Positions 1 to 8,049 of a DNA stretch of 10,562 bases are shown one piece after another. Made by a program: the position numbers and the translations under genes. Each line of letters starts with the position of its first letter. Within the stretch, counting starts at the first letter, position 1. Origin of the DNA: Limiplasma sp048370855 (GTDB lineage: Bacteria > Bacillota > Clostridia > Christensenellales > Aristaeellaceae); contig DBGEOK010000003.1 of assembly GCA_048370855.1 (NCBI GenBank), positions 1-10,562 of the forward strand, in the 5' to 3' direction. The notes under the pieces are model-generated. The model was not told the DNA's origin and did no database searches. It was given only the letters and a program-made list of their open reading frames with translations.

Positions 1-23
1 CCTCATCGCCTTTAGCTTTTTTG

Positions 24-50
24 AACCCCACGCCTAGCGCGGGGTTTTCT
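24..50 (+). terminator. Intrinsic terminator of a plus-strand gene left of the window
   Basis: On the plus strand AACCCC (24-29) pairs with GGGGTT (41-46), with an inner CGC/GCG stem around a CTA loop and one A-C mismatch, followed by TTTTCT. Read on the minus strand the hairpin is followed by an A-rich run, not a T-run, so it works for rightward transcripts only. The gene it serves lies outside the window. It converges on the minus-strand terminator at 56-83. Confidence 0.75.
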
Positions 51-55
51 TATAC

Positions 56-83
56 AAAAAGCGGCGGCCCCGCGGGCCGTCGC
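56..83 (-). terminator. Strong intrinsic terminator ending the minus-strand glycosyltransferase/DUF6020 transcript
   Basis: On the minus strand, GCG-A-CGGCCC pairs with GGGCCG-C-CGC around a GCG loop, then TTTTTGT follows. The nine base pairs are almost all GC, with one A-C mismatch, and the T-run comes directly after the stem. It is 175 bases past the stop codon of the DUF6020-like gene, and no other gene lies between, so it is the likely end of that transcript. Confidence 0.8.
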
Positions 84-258
84 GCGGGCGAAAACAGCTT
101 GACCGTATCCGCCCGGTAGCCTGGTTCCGCCAAAGCGCGCGTCGGGGCTGCCTCAACGCATGCCGTCCGCGCCGCCATGCGAGGCCGCGAAGCCCGAGGC
201 GCCAGCCCTCGCGCCTGTTCGCCGCCCCGAAGAGCCGGAGCCGCCAGGCTTCCGGCTT
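84..258. other. GC-rich 3' untranslated stretch without a supported gene
   Basis: These 175 bases separate the last minus-strand stop codon from its terminator. Several frames stay open because of the high GC content, including a short minus-strand frame that ends at the terminator. None has a convincing ribosome binding site or a recognisable protein. A strong hairpin lies at its right end (see 233-260). I see nothing else in it. Confidence 0.5.
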
Positions 259-260
259 TT
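233..260 (+). terminator. Possible plus-strand terminator hairpin at the end of the DUF6020-like gene
   Basis: AGCCGGA (233-239) pairs perfectly with TCCGGCT (251-257), and an inner GCC/GGC stem extends it. On the plus strand the stem runs into TTTT and then a T-rich stretch that lies inside the 3' end of the minus-strand gene. On the minus strand there is no T-run. It could block rightward read-through into the minus-strand operon or simply cap the leftward mRNA 3' end. No plus-strand gene between 50 and 233 is recognised, which weakens the terminator reading. Confidence 0.35.
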
Positions 261-2157
261 ATGCTTCTGTCTTTTTCACCCTTGCCGACGATACCCCAAC
301 CAATGGAAACGTCATGGCCACAATCGGCAGGAAGTAACGGAAATAATCGTTAACCGGACTGAGCAGGCATACGCCGAGGCTCAGCAGCGCGGGTACAAAG
401 CAGACGAGCATCCGCCATCTCCTCTGGCGCGCCAGCGAAAGGCCGGCGCCTGCCAGCAGCCAGGTATACGTGGCGCAGGCGTACAGCAGGCTTACCAGCG
501 GCAAATATCGCCATCCGCGCGCAAACGCCGCCAGCAGCCGCCGCGCGCCCTCCAGCGAGGATAGCTGCGTCGTATCCAGAAAGCGCGGGTCATACCCGCG
601 GGAATCGCCCAGCTCATAGGTTTCAAACACCAGCCGGTTTCCGGCCTGGTCGTTATAGGTCTGGCCCTCCAGCTTAGGGGTAAAGGCATAATAGGATACG
701 TTACCCGCAAAAAAGGCCTCCGCGTAGGTCAGCGGATATTTTTGCATCATGGAAAGCCATGTTTTCCGGTAACGGGCGAGCGCGGGCTTTTCAACCTCCG
801 CGCCCTGGCCGTACTGCCTGAATGTAAATTTCACGGGATCGGAAATCCACGGCTCGTACAGCTCCGGCAGCCTGTCCGCCTCCAGCACCCGGTCGATTTC
901 AGCGTATTCCTCCGCCGTAACCTCGTCCCCATGGTCGCGTAAAACGCGCGCGCTTTGCTGGAAGCAAACCGAGTAAAGGCCGGATGCCGTTTCATCCCGC
1001 ACGCCCAGGGCGGGCAGAAGCGCGTTGGAAAACAGGAGCGCCCCGGCCACAGCCGCCGCGAGCGCCGCGCCGGGGGCCGCGCGATTCGCCCCGCGCGCGC
1101 CGAAGATCACCGTCAAAACCGCTGTCGGAAGCACCACATACAGCCCGTTGGAACGCAATAGGCAGCTCAGAAGGCCCCACAGGAACAGCCCGGCGGATAG
1201 CCTGCGCGGGATTCCTTCAGCGCGTTCCTCCCTCCGCGCAAACAGCTCCAGCACCTCCAGCGTAAACAACAGCAGCGCGGCCGTATACAGCGTGTCCTTG
1301 CTGATGAACTGGGCATATCCGCCCCATAGGGGCGTAACGGCGAAAAAAGCGAGCGCGGACAGCCATACCGCCCGCTTCATCCCCAGCCGGCGCAAAAAAA
1401 CGACCGAGCGTGAAAGAGCATAGGAAAGCAGCGCCGTTTGCAGCAGCGTAAACAGCATCGCCCCGAGGTTGTCGCTGCCCAGCAGGCGTCCCAGCCACAC
1501 ACAGCCGCCGATCAGCCAGGTGGTGAAGACGGGATGCCATGTATCCACCTCATACTTGCCAAAAAACTGCGCCACCATTTCGCCCAGATCCCAGCAAACG
1601 GTGCCCGGATAAAACGCGAGCAGGTATGGCAGCCAGCAAAGCGCGAGCAGCAGCATGCACGCGGCCGTCGTATGGGCGCGCCAGAACCGTCCGATACGCG
1701 GAAACCGCCGAATCGAAACGCCGTCAAGCGCTCCCGGGGCGGCTGGCGCGCCGCTTTTCAGCGCCCCGTCCAGCCAGGCGAAAAAAGCCGTCATCGGCAT
1801 CGCCTGCCCCAGGACGCGGAGAAGCGCTTTGCTCATGGCGGCGGCGCCGCTGAGCATGGCCCAGCTATCGTAGGCGAACAGCGTGCCTCCCATCGCGTTT
1901 GCCAGCCCGAAAAGCAATCCAAGCGCGCAGCCGCCTATCCCCGGACGCCGCCGCCTGACCACGTACACGCGCCAGTATAACAGCGCGAAGCATAGCGCGA
2001 GCGCGCACCACAGGTAGCTGGCGGGGCTGGCGGGCGGGTCGCTCATGCCCACATAGCCTTCCGCGCCGATCACAAAGCTCATGGCGCTCAGGCTGCCCGC
2101 GGCGGCGCACAGCAGCCCCAGGCCGGCCCTGCTGACAGCGTTAGGCAGCGCGGTCAT
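259..2157 (-). CDS. DUF6020-like multi-pass membrane protein, putative GT-C type glycosyltransferase
   Basis: This 632-residue integral membrane protein has roughly a dozen hydrophobic segments and a soluble stretch at about residues 385-540. YPGTVCWDL (183-191), then HPVFTTWL (208-215) and ISKD (285-288), resemble the conserved extracytoplasmic parts of DUF6020 proteins. An acidic residue in the first large outer loop (here D190) is where GT-C enzymes such as ArnT and PMT keep their catalytic acid. A PVNDYFRYFLP motif sits in the last membrane helix region. The ATG overlaps the stop of the upstream family 2 glycosyltransferase by four bases (ATGA), with an AAGGAAG-type ribosome binding site inside that gene, so the two are translationally coupled. 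I infer that it transfers a sugar from a polyprenyl-phosphate carrier to a cell-surface acceptor. The family assignment is from motif memory and the activity is inference. Confidence 0.75.
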   Translation of the reverse strand: MTALPNAVSRAGLGLLCAAAGSLSAMSFVIGAEGYVGMSDPPASPASYLWCALALCFALLYWRVYVVRRRRPGIGGCALGLLFGLANAMGGTLFAYDSWAMLSGAAAMSKALLRVLGQAMPMTAFFAWLDGALKSGAPAAPGALDGVSIRRFPRIGRFWRAHTTAACMLLLALCWLPYLLAFYPGTVCWDLGEMVAQFFGKYEVDTWHPVFTTWLIGGCVWLGRLLGSDNLGAMLFTLLQTALLSYALSRSVVFLRRLGMKRAVWLSALAFFAVTPLWGGYAQFISKDTLYTAALLLFTLEVLELFARREERAEGIPRRLSAGLFLWGLLSCLLRSNGLYVVLPTAVLTVIFGARGANRAAPGAALAAAVAGALLFSNALLPALGVRDETASGLYSVCFQQSARVLRDHGDEVTAEEYAEIDRVLEADRLPELYEPWISDPVKFTFRQYGQGAEVEKPALARYRKTWLSMMQKYPLTYAEAFFAGNVSYYAFTPKLEGQTYNDQAGNRLVFETYELGDSRGYDPRFLDTTQLSSLEGARRLLAAFARGWRYLPLVSLLYACATYTWLLAGAGLSLARQRRWRMLVCFVPALLSLGVCLLSPVNDYFRYFLPIVAMTFPLVGVSSARVKKTEA

Positions 2158-3092
2158 GCGCGTTCTTCCTTTCCATGCATCATGCGCAGAATATTTAAAT
2201 TGATTTCAAAGAGCTGCCGATGCTTTTTCGCCACGGTATCCAGGATCAAACCGCAAACCAGCAGCATCAGCGCCAGCGTCATCATCACGCCGGATACGAT
2301 CAGCGTGGGAAAGCGCGGCACCAGCCCGGTGCTGAAGTATTCCGCCAGCACGGGAATGAACAAAATCAGCCCGACCGCCGCGATCAGCGCCGCGATCAGT
2401 CCGAAAAAAGAAAGGGGCCTGTATTCCTTGTACAGCCGAGCAATGGTGCGCAGTACCCGCGCGCCGTCGGTATAGGTGTTCAGCTTGCTGGCGCTGTCCT
2501 CGGGCCGGTCCCGGTAGCCCACCTGCACGCTGGCTACGCTCAGGTTTTTGTCCAGCGCGTGAATGGTCATTTCCGTCTCGATCTCAAAGCCCTGCGAGAG
2601 CACGGGGAAGGATTTGACGAACTGGTAGCTGAACGCGCGGTAGCCCGTCATGATATCCTTGATGTCGCCCTTGAAGATGGTGTTGACCAGCCGTTTGACC
2701 ACGCGGTTGCCCAGGTTGTGGAAAGGCCGCTTGTTCTCCGTAAAATAGGTGGCGGAGAGCCGATCTCCCACAACCATATCCGCCTTTTTTTCCAGCACGA
2801 GCTCCACCATTTCGCGGGCGTTTTCAGCGGGATAGGTATCGTCGCCGTCTATCATCAGGTAGCAGTCCGCCTCGATTTCCCGGAACATGGTGCGGATGAC
2901 GTTGCCCTTTCCCTGCCGGTACTCATAGCGCACGACGGCTCCCGCCTCGCGCGCCAGATCGTCGGTATGGTCGGTCGAGTTGTTGTCATACACGTAAATA
3001 TCCGCTTCGGGCAGCGCGGCGCGATAATCGCGCACCACCTTCTGAACGGTCTTGCTCTCGTTATAGCAGGGGATCAACACCGCTATCTTCAT
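2154..3092 (-). CDS. Family 2 glycosyltransferase, polyprenyl-phosphate sugar synthase type with two C-terminal membrane helices
   Basis: The 312-residue protein opens with the GT-A fold strand MKIAVLIPCYNES, followed by YDNNSTDHT (35-43) for nucleotide-sugar binding and the metal-binding DGDD motif (82-85). GQ-type loop residues and the GYRAFS stretch (150-155) are typical of the DPM1/GtrB/ArnC-like subgroup. Two hydrophobic helices (about 227-248 and 264-285) anchor the C terminus. The likely reaction moves a sugar from a nucleotide donor to undecaprenyl phosphate on the inner membrane face. I chose the ATG at 3092 because GGGAGGT lies just upstream. An in-frame ATG 14 codons earlier would start inside or very near the transcript start of the promoter at 3125-3153. 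It overlaps the DUF6020-like gene by four bases, suggesting donor and transferase partners. Which sugar is used cannot be read from the sequence. Confidence 0.88.
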   Translation of the reverse strand: MKIAVLIPCYNESKTVQKVVRDYRAALPEADIYVYDNNSTDHTDDLAREAGAVVRYEYRQGKGNVIRTMFREIEADCYLMIDGDDTYPAENAREMVELVLEKKADMVVGDRLSATYFTENKRPFHNLGNRVVKRLVNTIFKGDIKDIMTGYRAFSYQFVKSFPVLSQGFEIETEMTIHALDKNLSVASVQVGYRDRPEDSASKLNTYTDGARVLRTIARLYKEYRPLSFFGLIAALIAAVGLILFIPVLAEYFSTGLVPRFPTLIVSGVMMTLALMLLVCGLILDTVAKKHRQLFEINLNILRMMHGKEERA

Positions 3093-3124
3093 ATGTACCT
3101 CCCGCAAGCTAGTCCTCGGCCCTG

Positions 3125-3153
3125 ATGATACCATCCGGGAGCCGCCTTGTCAA
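3125..3153 (-). promoter_or_regulatory. Near-consensus sigma-A promoter for the glycosyltransferase/DUF6020 operon
   Basis: On the minus strand TTGACA (3153-3148) is followed by a 17-base spacer and TATCAT (3130-3125). The -10 is also extended (TGG before it). The -35 begins just three bases beyond the stop codon of the c-di-GMP gene, so the whole promoter fits in the 64-base gap. The predicted start near 3118 gives a leader of about 25 bases containing the GGGAGGT ribosome binding site. Confidence 0.75.
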
Positions 3154-3156
3154 ACC

Positions 3157-6100
3157 TCAGCCCACCGCCTCGGACTCGTCTGTAAAGGTGATCATATACA
3201 GCTCCCGCCCGCCGCCCAGGTACAGCACCTTTGCTTTGAGCAGGTGATGCCTGTCGCTCACGTCGCGCTGCAGGTATACGCATTCCTGAGCCGCGCCCTG
3301 ATCCTTGGCGTCCTGCATGGCCCGCTCCAAGAGGCGGCGGTCCTCCCCGCTGATCCACAGGCTGAGCTCCTCGTCCACCCTGTCGAACGATTCGCTTTGA
3401 ATGCGCATCATCCGCAAATAGTACTCGTTCACCTTCAGCAGGCGCAGCCCGTCCGGCTTGCGCTCGCACAGCACGGCGCTGCACAAGAGCCGGTTGAGCA
3501 TTTCCATCGCGCCGCACAGGCCCCCGGTCAGCGCGTCCTCGATAGACGGCTGCTCCGCAAGCCGGCGCTCGAACATCTCCTGGGGCATGGGCGGCGCGTA
3601 ATAATAGCCCTGCGCGAGCTCGCAGCCGATGGAGGCCAGGAACCGCGCCTGATCCTCATTTTCCACGCCCTCCGCGATCACCTGGAGGCGAAGCTGTCGG
3701 GCCATGCGGACGGTGCTGCTTAAAATGCTGCCGCCCCGCTCGTTGTTCTGAATCCCGTACAGGAAGCGCATATCCAGTTTCAGCACATCCACGGGGATTT
3801 CCTTGAGCATATTCAGCGAAGAATACCCGCTTCCAAAATCGTCCATCTCCACGGTAAAGCCGAGCCGGTGCAATTCATCCGTCAACCCCAGCAACAGGTG
3901 CGCGTTTTCGACGTAAGCGCTTTCGGTTATCTCCACTTCCATGCGCTCGTTCGGCACGCCGTATTTTTTGCATAGCTCGTCCAGCGTCCGGCAAAGGTTA
4001 GGGTTATAGAGGTTTGCCCGGGAGATGTTGACGCTTACGCGCAGCGGGTCGGTCGGGTCCGCCCTCAGCCTCTGGCTGAGGAAAGCGCAAACCCGCTCCC
4101 ACATATATACGTCCAGCTTCATGATAAAACCGTTTTTTTCAAAGACCGGAATGAACACGGCCGGGCTCAGCAAGCCCCTCGTCTTGTGCTGCCAGCGCAC
4201 AAGCGCCTCCGCTCCTACGATCATGCCCGTATCCAGCCGGCACTTCGGCTGATAGTAAACGATGAACTCGCCCTCTTCCAGCGCGCCGTTCATCCGGCTG
4301 ACGATCTCCTGCTCCTCCAGAAGCTTCTCGCGCATGGTATCGTCATAAAATGCCCAGCGATGCAGATAGCTGTCCTTCACGGTGCGCTTGGCCATCTCGG
4401 CGCGGTCATACATCTGGTTCACCGTCAGCTCCCGCTCGTCGATCAGGAAGATGCCGAAGGAAAGCACCACCTCAAAGCTCAGGTCGTACTCCTGCAGGCT
4501 TTTCATCAAAGCCTGCATGCAATGCATCAGCCGGTCGTGCCGATAAGGGATGCAAAAGGCGAAATTATCCGTATCAACGCGCGAGTAGGTGCCTTCCCGC
4601 CCAACGACGTTTTGCAGTTGCATCGCCAGATAGCGCAGCAGCCGGTCGCCTTCCTCATGCCCGAAGATGTCGTTTACCGCCCGGAAGCGCTGGATGTCGA
4701 AGCTGACGATGCAGAAATCCGTCCCGGCACGCTCCTCCAGCATTTCGCGGGTATTTCGGTAAAACGCGCTCTTGTTGCAGATATGCGTCAGGCTGTCATG
4801 CTCGGCCAGGTAACGCAGTTGGTTTTGATGCCGCGCCTCTTCCGCCCTCTGCACCAGCAGATCGCGGTTTTGGGCGCGCAGGTTTTCCATCTCGCGCCGA
4901 AAAATGGCGTTGCGGACGCGCAGGCGCACCAGGCGCTCGTTGATGGGCTTGGTCACAAAATCCACCGCGCCCAGCTCGATGGCCTTGACGCTGTATTCAT
5001 CCTCCGCCGCCGCGCTGACCACAATGACCGGAATGCTCTGGTAATACGCATCCTCGTTCATGGCGCGCAGCACGTCCAGGCCGTCCACCTCCGGCATCAT
5101 CAGGTCCAGCACCATGGCGGAAATCGCCTGCGGCGTGCTTCGCAGGATTTCCAGCGCTTCGCGCCCGTTAGACGCTTCCATCACCGTATAGCTGTCCTGA
5201 AAGATCTCCCGCAGAATGACCCGGTTGATTCGCTGGTCGTCTACCACCAGCAGCGTATGGCGCTGCTCGCCGGATTCCTTGGGAACGGGCCTGCGGGTAT
5301 CCGCCCTCGCCTCCTGCCCGTCGTCCGCCGCCGGCTCCTTCGCCTGCTCCCGCCCATAGAACACGCAGCAGTTGCGGCCAAGCCGCTTGGCCTGGTACAA
5401 CGCCCGATCCGCATATTGGTACAGCTCGTCGAAGGTGGTTCCATCCTGCGGATAAATCGCCACGCCAAGGCTGCCGGAGATCGCCACCTCATCGCCAAAC
5501 TGCTTGCTGAGGGCGTGGCAGATCGCATGGCATTTCCGGTCCAGGAAGGCGTCGTCGCCCGGAATATTCTTTAAGCAAATCACATATTCATCGCCGCCCA
5601 GGCGGCCGATCAAATCGTCCGCCCGCGTAACGGCCCGCAGGTCGTCCGCCACGTCCGTGAGCACCTCGTCGCCGAAGTGATGGCCATACGTATCGTTGAC
5701 GGCCTTAAAACCGTCCAGGTCGATCATGACAACCGCGTGCCGAGCGTCCTCCCGGCTCAGGCGGCGGAGCTCGTCAAATTGCTCGGTAAACGAGGTCCGG
5801 CTCAGAAGGCCGGTCAGCTCGTCCGTCATGGAGCGTTTTTTTTCGCGCGCCTCCCGCAGCTTCTCCTCCTCGATGTCGGCAAGCAGAATAAAGGCGCGGA
5901 CGTCGTCGCTGTATGGGTCCGCGATCATCTGCACGCTTACGCGGGTCCATAGGGCGCGGCCGTTATCCAGCCGGCGGCATTCGATCGCCTCGCGGCGCAG
6001 CTCCTGCGCGTAGCAGCGGAGCAAACGGGCCGGATCCAGCAGCTTGCAAAAGGCGGCGCGATCCTTCGGGCTGATCCACGCTCGGGCCACCTGGTCCGTC

Positions 6101-7365
6101 ACGGCGGAAACAGCGGCCGGCAAGCCTCCCGGAATGCGGGGCAGCAGCGCGCCGTCCTCGCCCAGCACAACGCCGCGCGTCAGGTTTGCCTCATAGTAAA
6201 CGCATGATCCGCCGTCCAGCTCCTGATAATACCGGCGGCATTCCTCGTATGCCGCCTCGCGCTCGCGCATGCCGGGCAGCTCATGGCAGGTTATCACGCT
6301 GTGATCCGGCTTTCCCCCGGCATCAAAAAACGTGGTAAACTCCGCCTGAAGCCAAACGGGCCCGCCGTCCCGCCCACAGCAGCCAAACACGCAGGAGCCG
6401 GACGCCTCCCCCGCGTGAATCCGCGCAAACATCCCACGGAAGGGTTCTATCGTATCCGCGTCAATCATGCCGCGCTCGACGAGGGACTCCGGCGCGTTTT
6501 CCATCCGTTCGGGCAGGTTCAGCTCGTCCGCCGTCTCCGGCATATACCGGATCAACCGGGCCCGAACCTCGTAACGCATCACAAATTGACCGCTGTGCTT
6601 TGCCGCCGTCCGATAGTTTTCCTCCCGAATCGCGAGGTCCTCCCGCGCGCGGGAACCGCCGCAAGAGAGACGAACCAGCGCGCAGACGACGCCTCCTAAA
6701 ACCCCGCACCGAAAAAAAAGAAATCCGAGCTTTCCGCACAAAAGCCCGCCTACAAGAGCGCCGGCAGCCCCAAGCGCCAGAAAAGCCGCCTCAGCCCCTC
6801 TGAGACGATTCCCGTTCCTGTTCCCTTTGCGCGAGGCTTTCACCCACAGCTCTGCCAATAGAACCGCGAGCAGCGCGGTCAGAGCCGCCGCCTCCGCGGC
6901 CTCGGCGGTCTCGGCGCCAAGCGCCGGCAGCAGGACCGTCGCCCCCAGCATGGCCGCGGCCCCAGCCGCCGCAATGCCGGGAACCGGCCAGCGCCTATGG
7001 ACTCGCGGTATCGGAAGCAGGGCAAGGGCCGCCAGGCCGGCCCAGCCAACCGGGCCCGCCGCCAGCTCGCCGGTCGGCCCCCGCGCCGCCCAAAGCGCGG
7101 CAGCGGCAAGCAAATAAAAAATCACAGTCCAAGCGCCGTCCTCCTTTTCACGCTCAGAGGCGCTTGGATGGGAACGCGGCACAAACGCCAAAAGCGTCAA
7201 TGCCAGAATGTGGATAGAGCCTCCCAGCGCGGCGTCAAGCGCCCGCCCGGATAAAAAGCCCTCTTCAAACGCTTGCGCGCGGGCTCCCGCAAACACGGCA
7301 ACGCTCAACGCCGCGGCGAACAAGGCCAAAAGCGTCAGGGATGATTTCCGCCATCCACGCGTCAT
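3157..7365 (-). CDS. Membrane-bound c-di-GMP protein: 8 TM, PAS-like, GGDEF, receiver, degenerate GGDEF, EAL, PAS-like
   Basis: This 1402-residue protein has about eight membrane helices (residues 8-230), PAS-like sequence (about 245-500) and a diguanylate cyclase domain. That domain has GGDEY (590-594) and an RADD inhibitory site (581-584) exactly five residues upstream. A receiver follows, with acid pair D709/D710, phosphoacceptor D754 (VLDLMMPEVDG), S784 and K806. A second GGDEF domain has DTDNF (931-935) in place of GGDEF, so it is probably not a cyclase. The EAL domain keeps EAL (1053-1055), N1113, EITE (1145-1148), DDFGSGYSSL (from 1175), K1196, E1232 and Q1252, as expected for an active c-di-GMP phosphodiesterase. 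A PAS-like tail follows. I chose ATG 7365, preceded by GGGGAAG. A TTG at 7413 extends the frame by 16 residues but has no ribosome binding site and lies within a possible promoter's start region. The input signal is unknown. Confidence 0.9.
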   Translation of the reverse strand: MTRGWRKSSLTLLALFAAALSVAVFAGARAQAFEEGFLSGRALDAALGGSIHILALTLLAFVPRSHPSASEREKEDGAWTVIFYLLAAAALWAARGPTGELAAGPVGWAGLAALALLPIPRVHRRWPVPGIAAAGAAAMLGATVLLPALGAETAEAAEAAALTALLAVLLAELWVKASRKGNRNGNRLRGAEAAFLALGAAGALVGGLLCGKLGFLFFRCGVLGGVVCALVRLSCGGSRAREDLAIREENYRTAAKHSGQFVMRYEVRARLIRYMPETADELNLPERMENAPESLVERGMIDADTIEPFRGMFARIHAGEASGSCVFGCCGRDGGPVWLQAEFTTFFDAGGKPDHSVITCHELPGMREREAAYEECRRYYQELDGGSCVYYEANLTRGVVLGEDGALLPRIPGGLPAAVSAVTDQVARAWISPKDRAAFCKLLDPARLLRCYAQELRREAIECRRLDNGRALWTRVSVQMIADPYSDDVRAFILLADIEEEKLREAREKKRSMTDELTGLLSRTSFTEQFDELRRLSREDARHAVVMIDLDGFKAVNDTYGHHFGDEVLTDVADDLRAVTRADDLIGRLGGDEYVICLKNIPGDDAFLDRKCHAICHALSKQFGDEVAISGSLGVAIYPQDGTTFDELYQYADRALYQAKRLGRNCCVFYGREQAKEPAADDGQEARADTRRPVPKESGEQRHTLLVVDDQRINRVILREIFQDSYTVMEASNGREALEILRSTPQAISAMVLDLMMPEVDGLDVLRAMNEDAYYQSIPVIVVSAAAEDEYSVKAIELGAVDFVTKPINERLVRLRVRNAIFRREMENLRAQNRDLLVQRAEEARHQNQLRYLAEHDSLTHICNKSAFYRNTREMLEERAGTDFCIVSFDIQRFRAVNDIFGHEEGDRLLRYLAMQLQNVVGREGTYSRVDTDNFAFCIPYRHDRLMHCMQALMKSLQEYDLSFEVVLSFGIFLIDERELTVNQMYDRAEMAKRTVKDSYLHRWAFYDDTMREKLLEEQEIVSRMNGALEEGEFIVYYQPKCRLDTGMIVGAEALVRWQHKTRGLLSPAVFIPVFEKNGFIMKLDVYMWERVCAFLSQRLRADPTDPLRVSVNISRANLYNPNLCRTLDELCKKYGVPNERMEVEITESAYVENAHLLLGLTDELHRLGFTVEMDDFGSGYSSLNMLKEIPVDVLKLDMRFLYGIQNNERGGSILSSTVRMARQLRLQVIAEGVENEDQARFLASIGCELAQGYYYAPPMPQEMFERRLAEQPSIEDALTGGLCGAMEMLNRLLCSAVLCERKPDGLRLLKVNEYYLRMMRIQSESFDRVDEELSLWISGEDRRLLERAMQDAKDQGAAQECVYLQRDVSDRHHLLKAKVLYLGGGRELYMITFTDESEAVG

Positions 7366-7423
7366 TCTGCGCCACTTCCCCGTCGTGCATTTTGAAACGT
7401 CTATTTCGGACAATCATGAGAAG

Positions 7424-7432
7424 ATTGTATCA
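7424..7432 (-). promoter_or_regulatory. Possible extended -10 promoter of the c-di-GMP gene
   Basis: On the minus strand TG-A-TACAAT (7432-7424) forms an extended -10 element between the YhcH stop and the c-di-GMP start. I see no good -35 at 16-18 bases upstream. Transcription would begin near 7417, leaving about 50 bases before ATG 7365. No terminator lies between the two genes, so read-through from yhcH is equally possible. Confidence 0.35.
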
Positions 7433-7452
7433 CGCAAGGAAAAAAGAGCGAT

Positions 7453-7902
7453 TTATACCCGGACCTTCACAACCGCCTTGACGATCGCGCGCTCCTCCGG
7501 CCCAATGCAAGGCACGTGCGCGTCCTCGGGAAAGCAGAGGCAGAACCACCCCGCCGGCACCTCAACGACGTTTACCGCGTTGCCGTCAAAAAACCCCACG
7601 TCCTTCTTTTCGTCAAAAGGCGTGTCCGACGGTCTGTCCGAAGCCGGGCATAGGGCAATGATTTCCTTTCCGGTAATCGGCGTGTGAATATCCGCATATT
7701 TCCGATGAAATTCAAACGTCATGGGCCGCTGCGTCAACACCGGCTCCCCGACCGTATAAAACACGTCCGGCCCCATGATTTCCTCCCGAACGTTCACAGC
7801 CAGGCGCTCCGGCGCAAGCTCCTTTAAAAAGCGGAGCGCCGCGTCCAGCCCTTTGCTGATTCCCAAATAATTGCATGCGTTTTCCCGCTTGTCCAGAATC
7901 AT
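7453..7902 (-). CDS. YhcH/YjgK/YiaL (DUF386, TabA-like) family cupin protein
   Basis: The 149 residues match the usual size (about 150) of this single-domain beta-sandwich family. The family signature FEFHRKYADIH (63-73) supplies E64, H66 and D71, and FPEDAHVPC (124-132) supplies H129; these are the probable metal-binding positions. Members are linked to sugar-acid or sialic-acid catabolism (YhcH) and to biofilm effects (TabA in E. coli), but the substrate is usually unknown. No sugar-uptake or sialic-acid genes are adjacent here, so the pathway cannot be assigned. The start is set by GGGAGG seven bases before ATG. It is followed after 87 bases by the c-di-GMP gene on the same strand, so both may be on one mRNA. 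Confidence 0.88.
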   Translation of the reverse strand: MILDKRENACNYLGISKGLDAALRFLKELAPERLAVNVREEIMGPDVFYTVGEPVLTQRPMTFEFHRKYADIHTPITGKEIIALCPASDRPSDTPFDEKKDVGFFDGNAVNVVEVPAGWFCLCFPEDAHVPCIGPEERAIVKAVVKVRV

Positions 7903-7963
7903 TCAATCGCCTCCCTTTGCTGGTATCAGAACAAGAATATGGCGGCCCGCGGGCAGTAAGAAC

Positions 7964-7991
7964 AGTATACCACAACCCGGAGGGGTTGCAA
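7964..7991 (-). promoter_or_regulatory. Promoter of the YhcH-family gene with an overlapping inverted repeat
   Basis: On the minus strand, TTGCAA (7991-7986), a 16-base spacer and TATACT (7969-7964) form a promoter with an extended TGG before the -10. A perfect six-base inverted repeat, CAACCC-4-GGGTTG (7973-7988), fills the spacer and touches the -35. It could be an operator for a repressor, though no regulator gene is in view. The predicted start near 7957 gives a leader of about 55 bases that also holds the palindrome GCCCGCGGGC (7945-7954). Confidence 0.6.
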
Positions 7992-8049
7992 CGCTAAAAA
8001 GGAATATTTTCCCGATTCATGGGTTTGCCTTCGGCGCGTAACGTTTGAC

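Noticed and set aside
4186..5574. A long plus-strand frame of 462 codons opposite the c-di-GMP gene
   Set aside because: It lies entirely antisense to the conserved GGDEF, receiver and degenerate GGDEF domains and is a shadow of GC-rich codon use.
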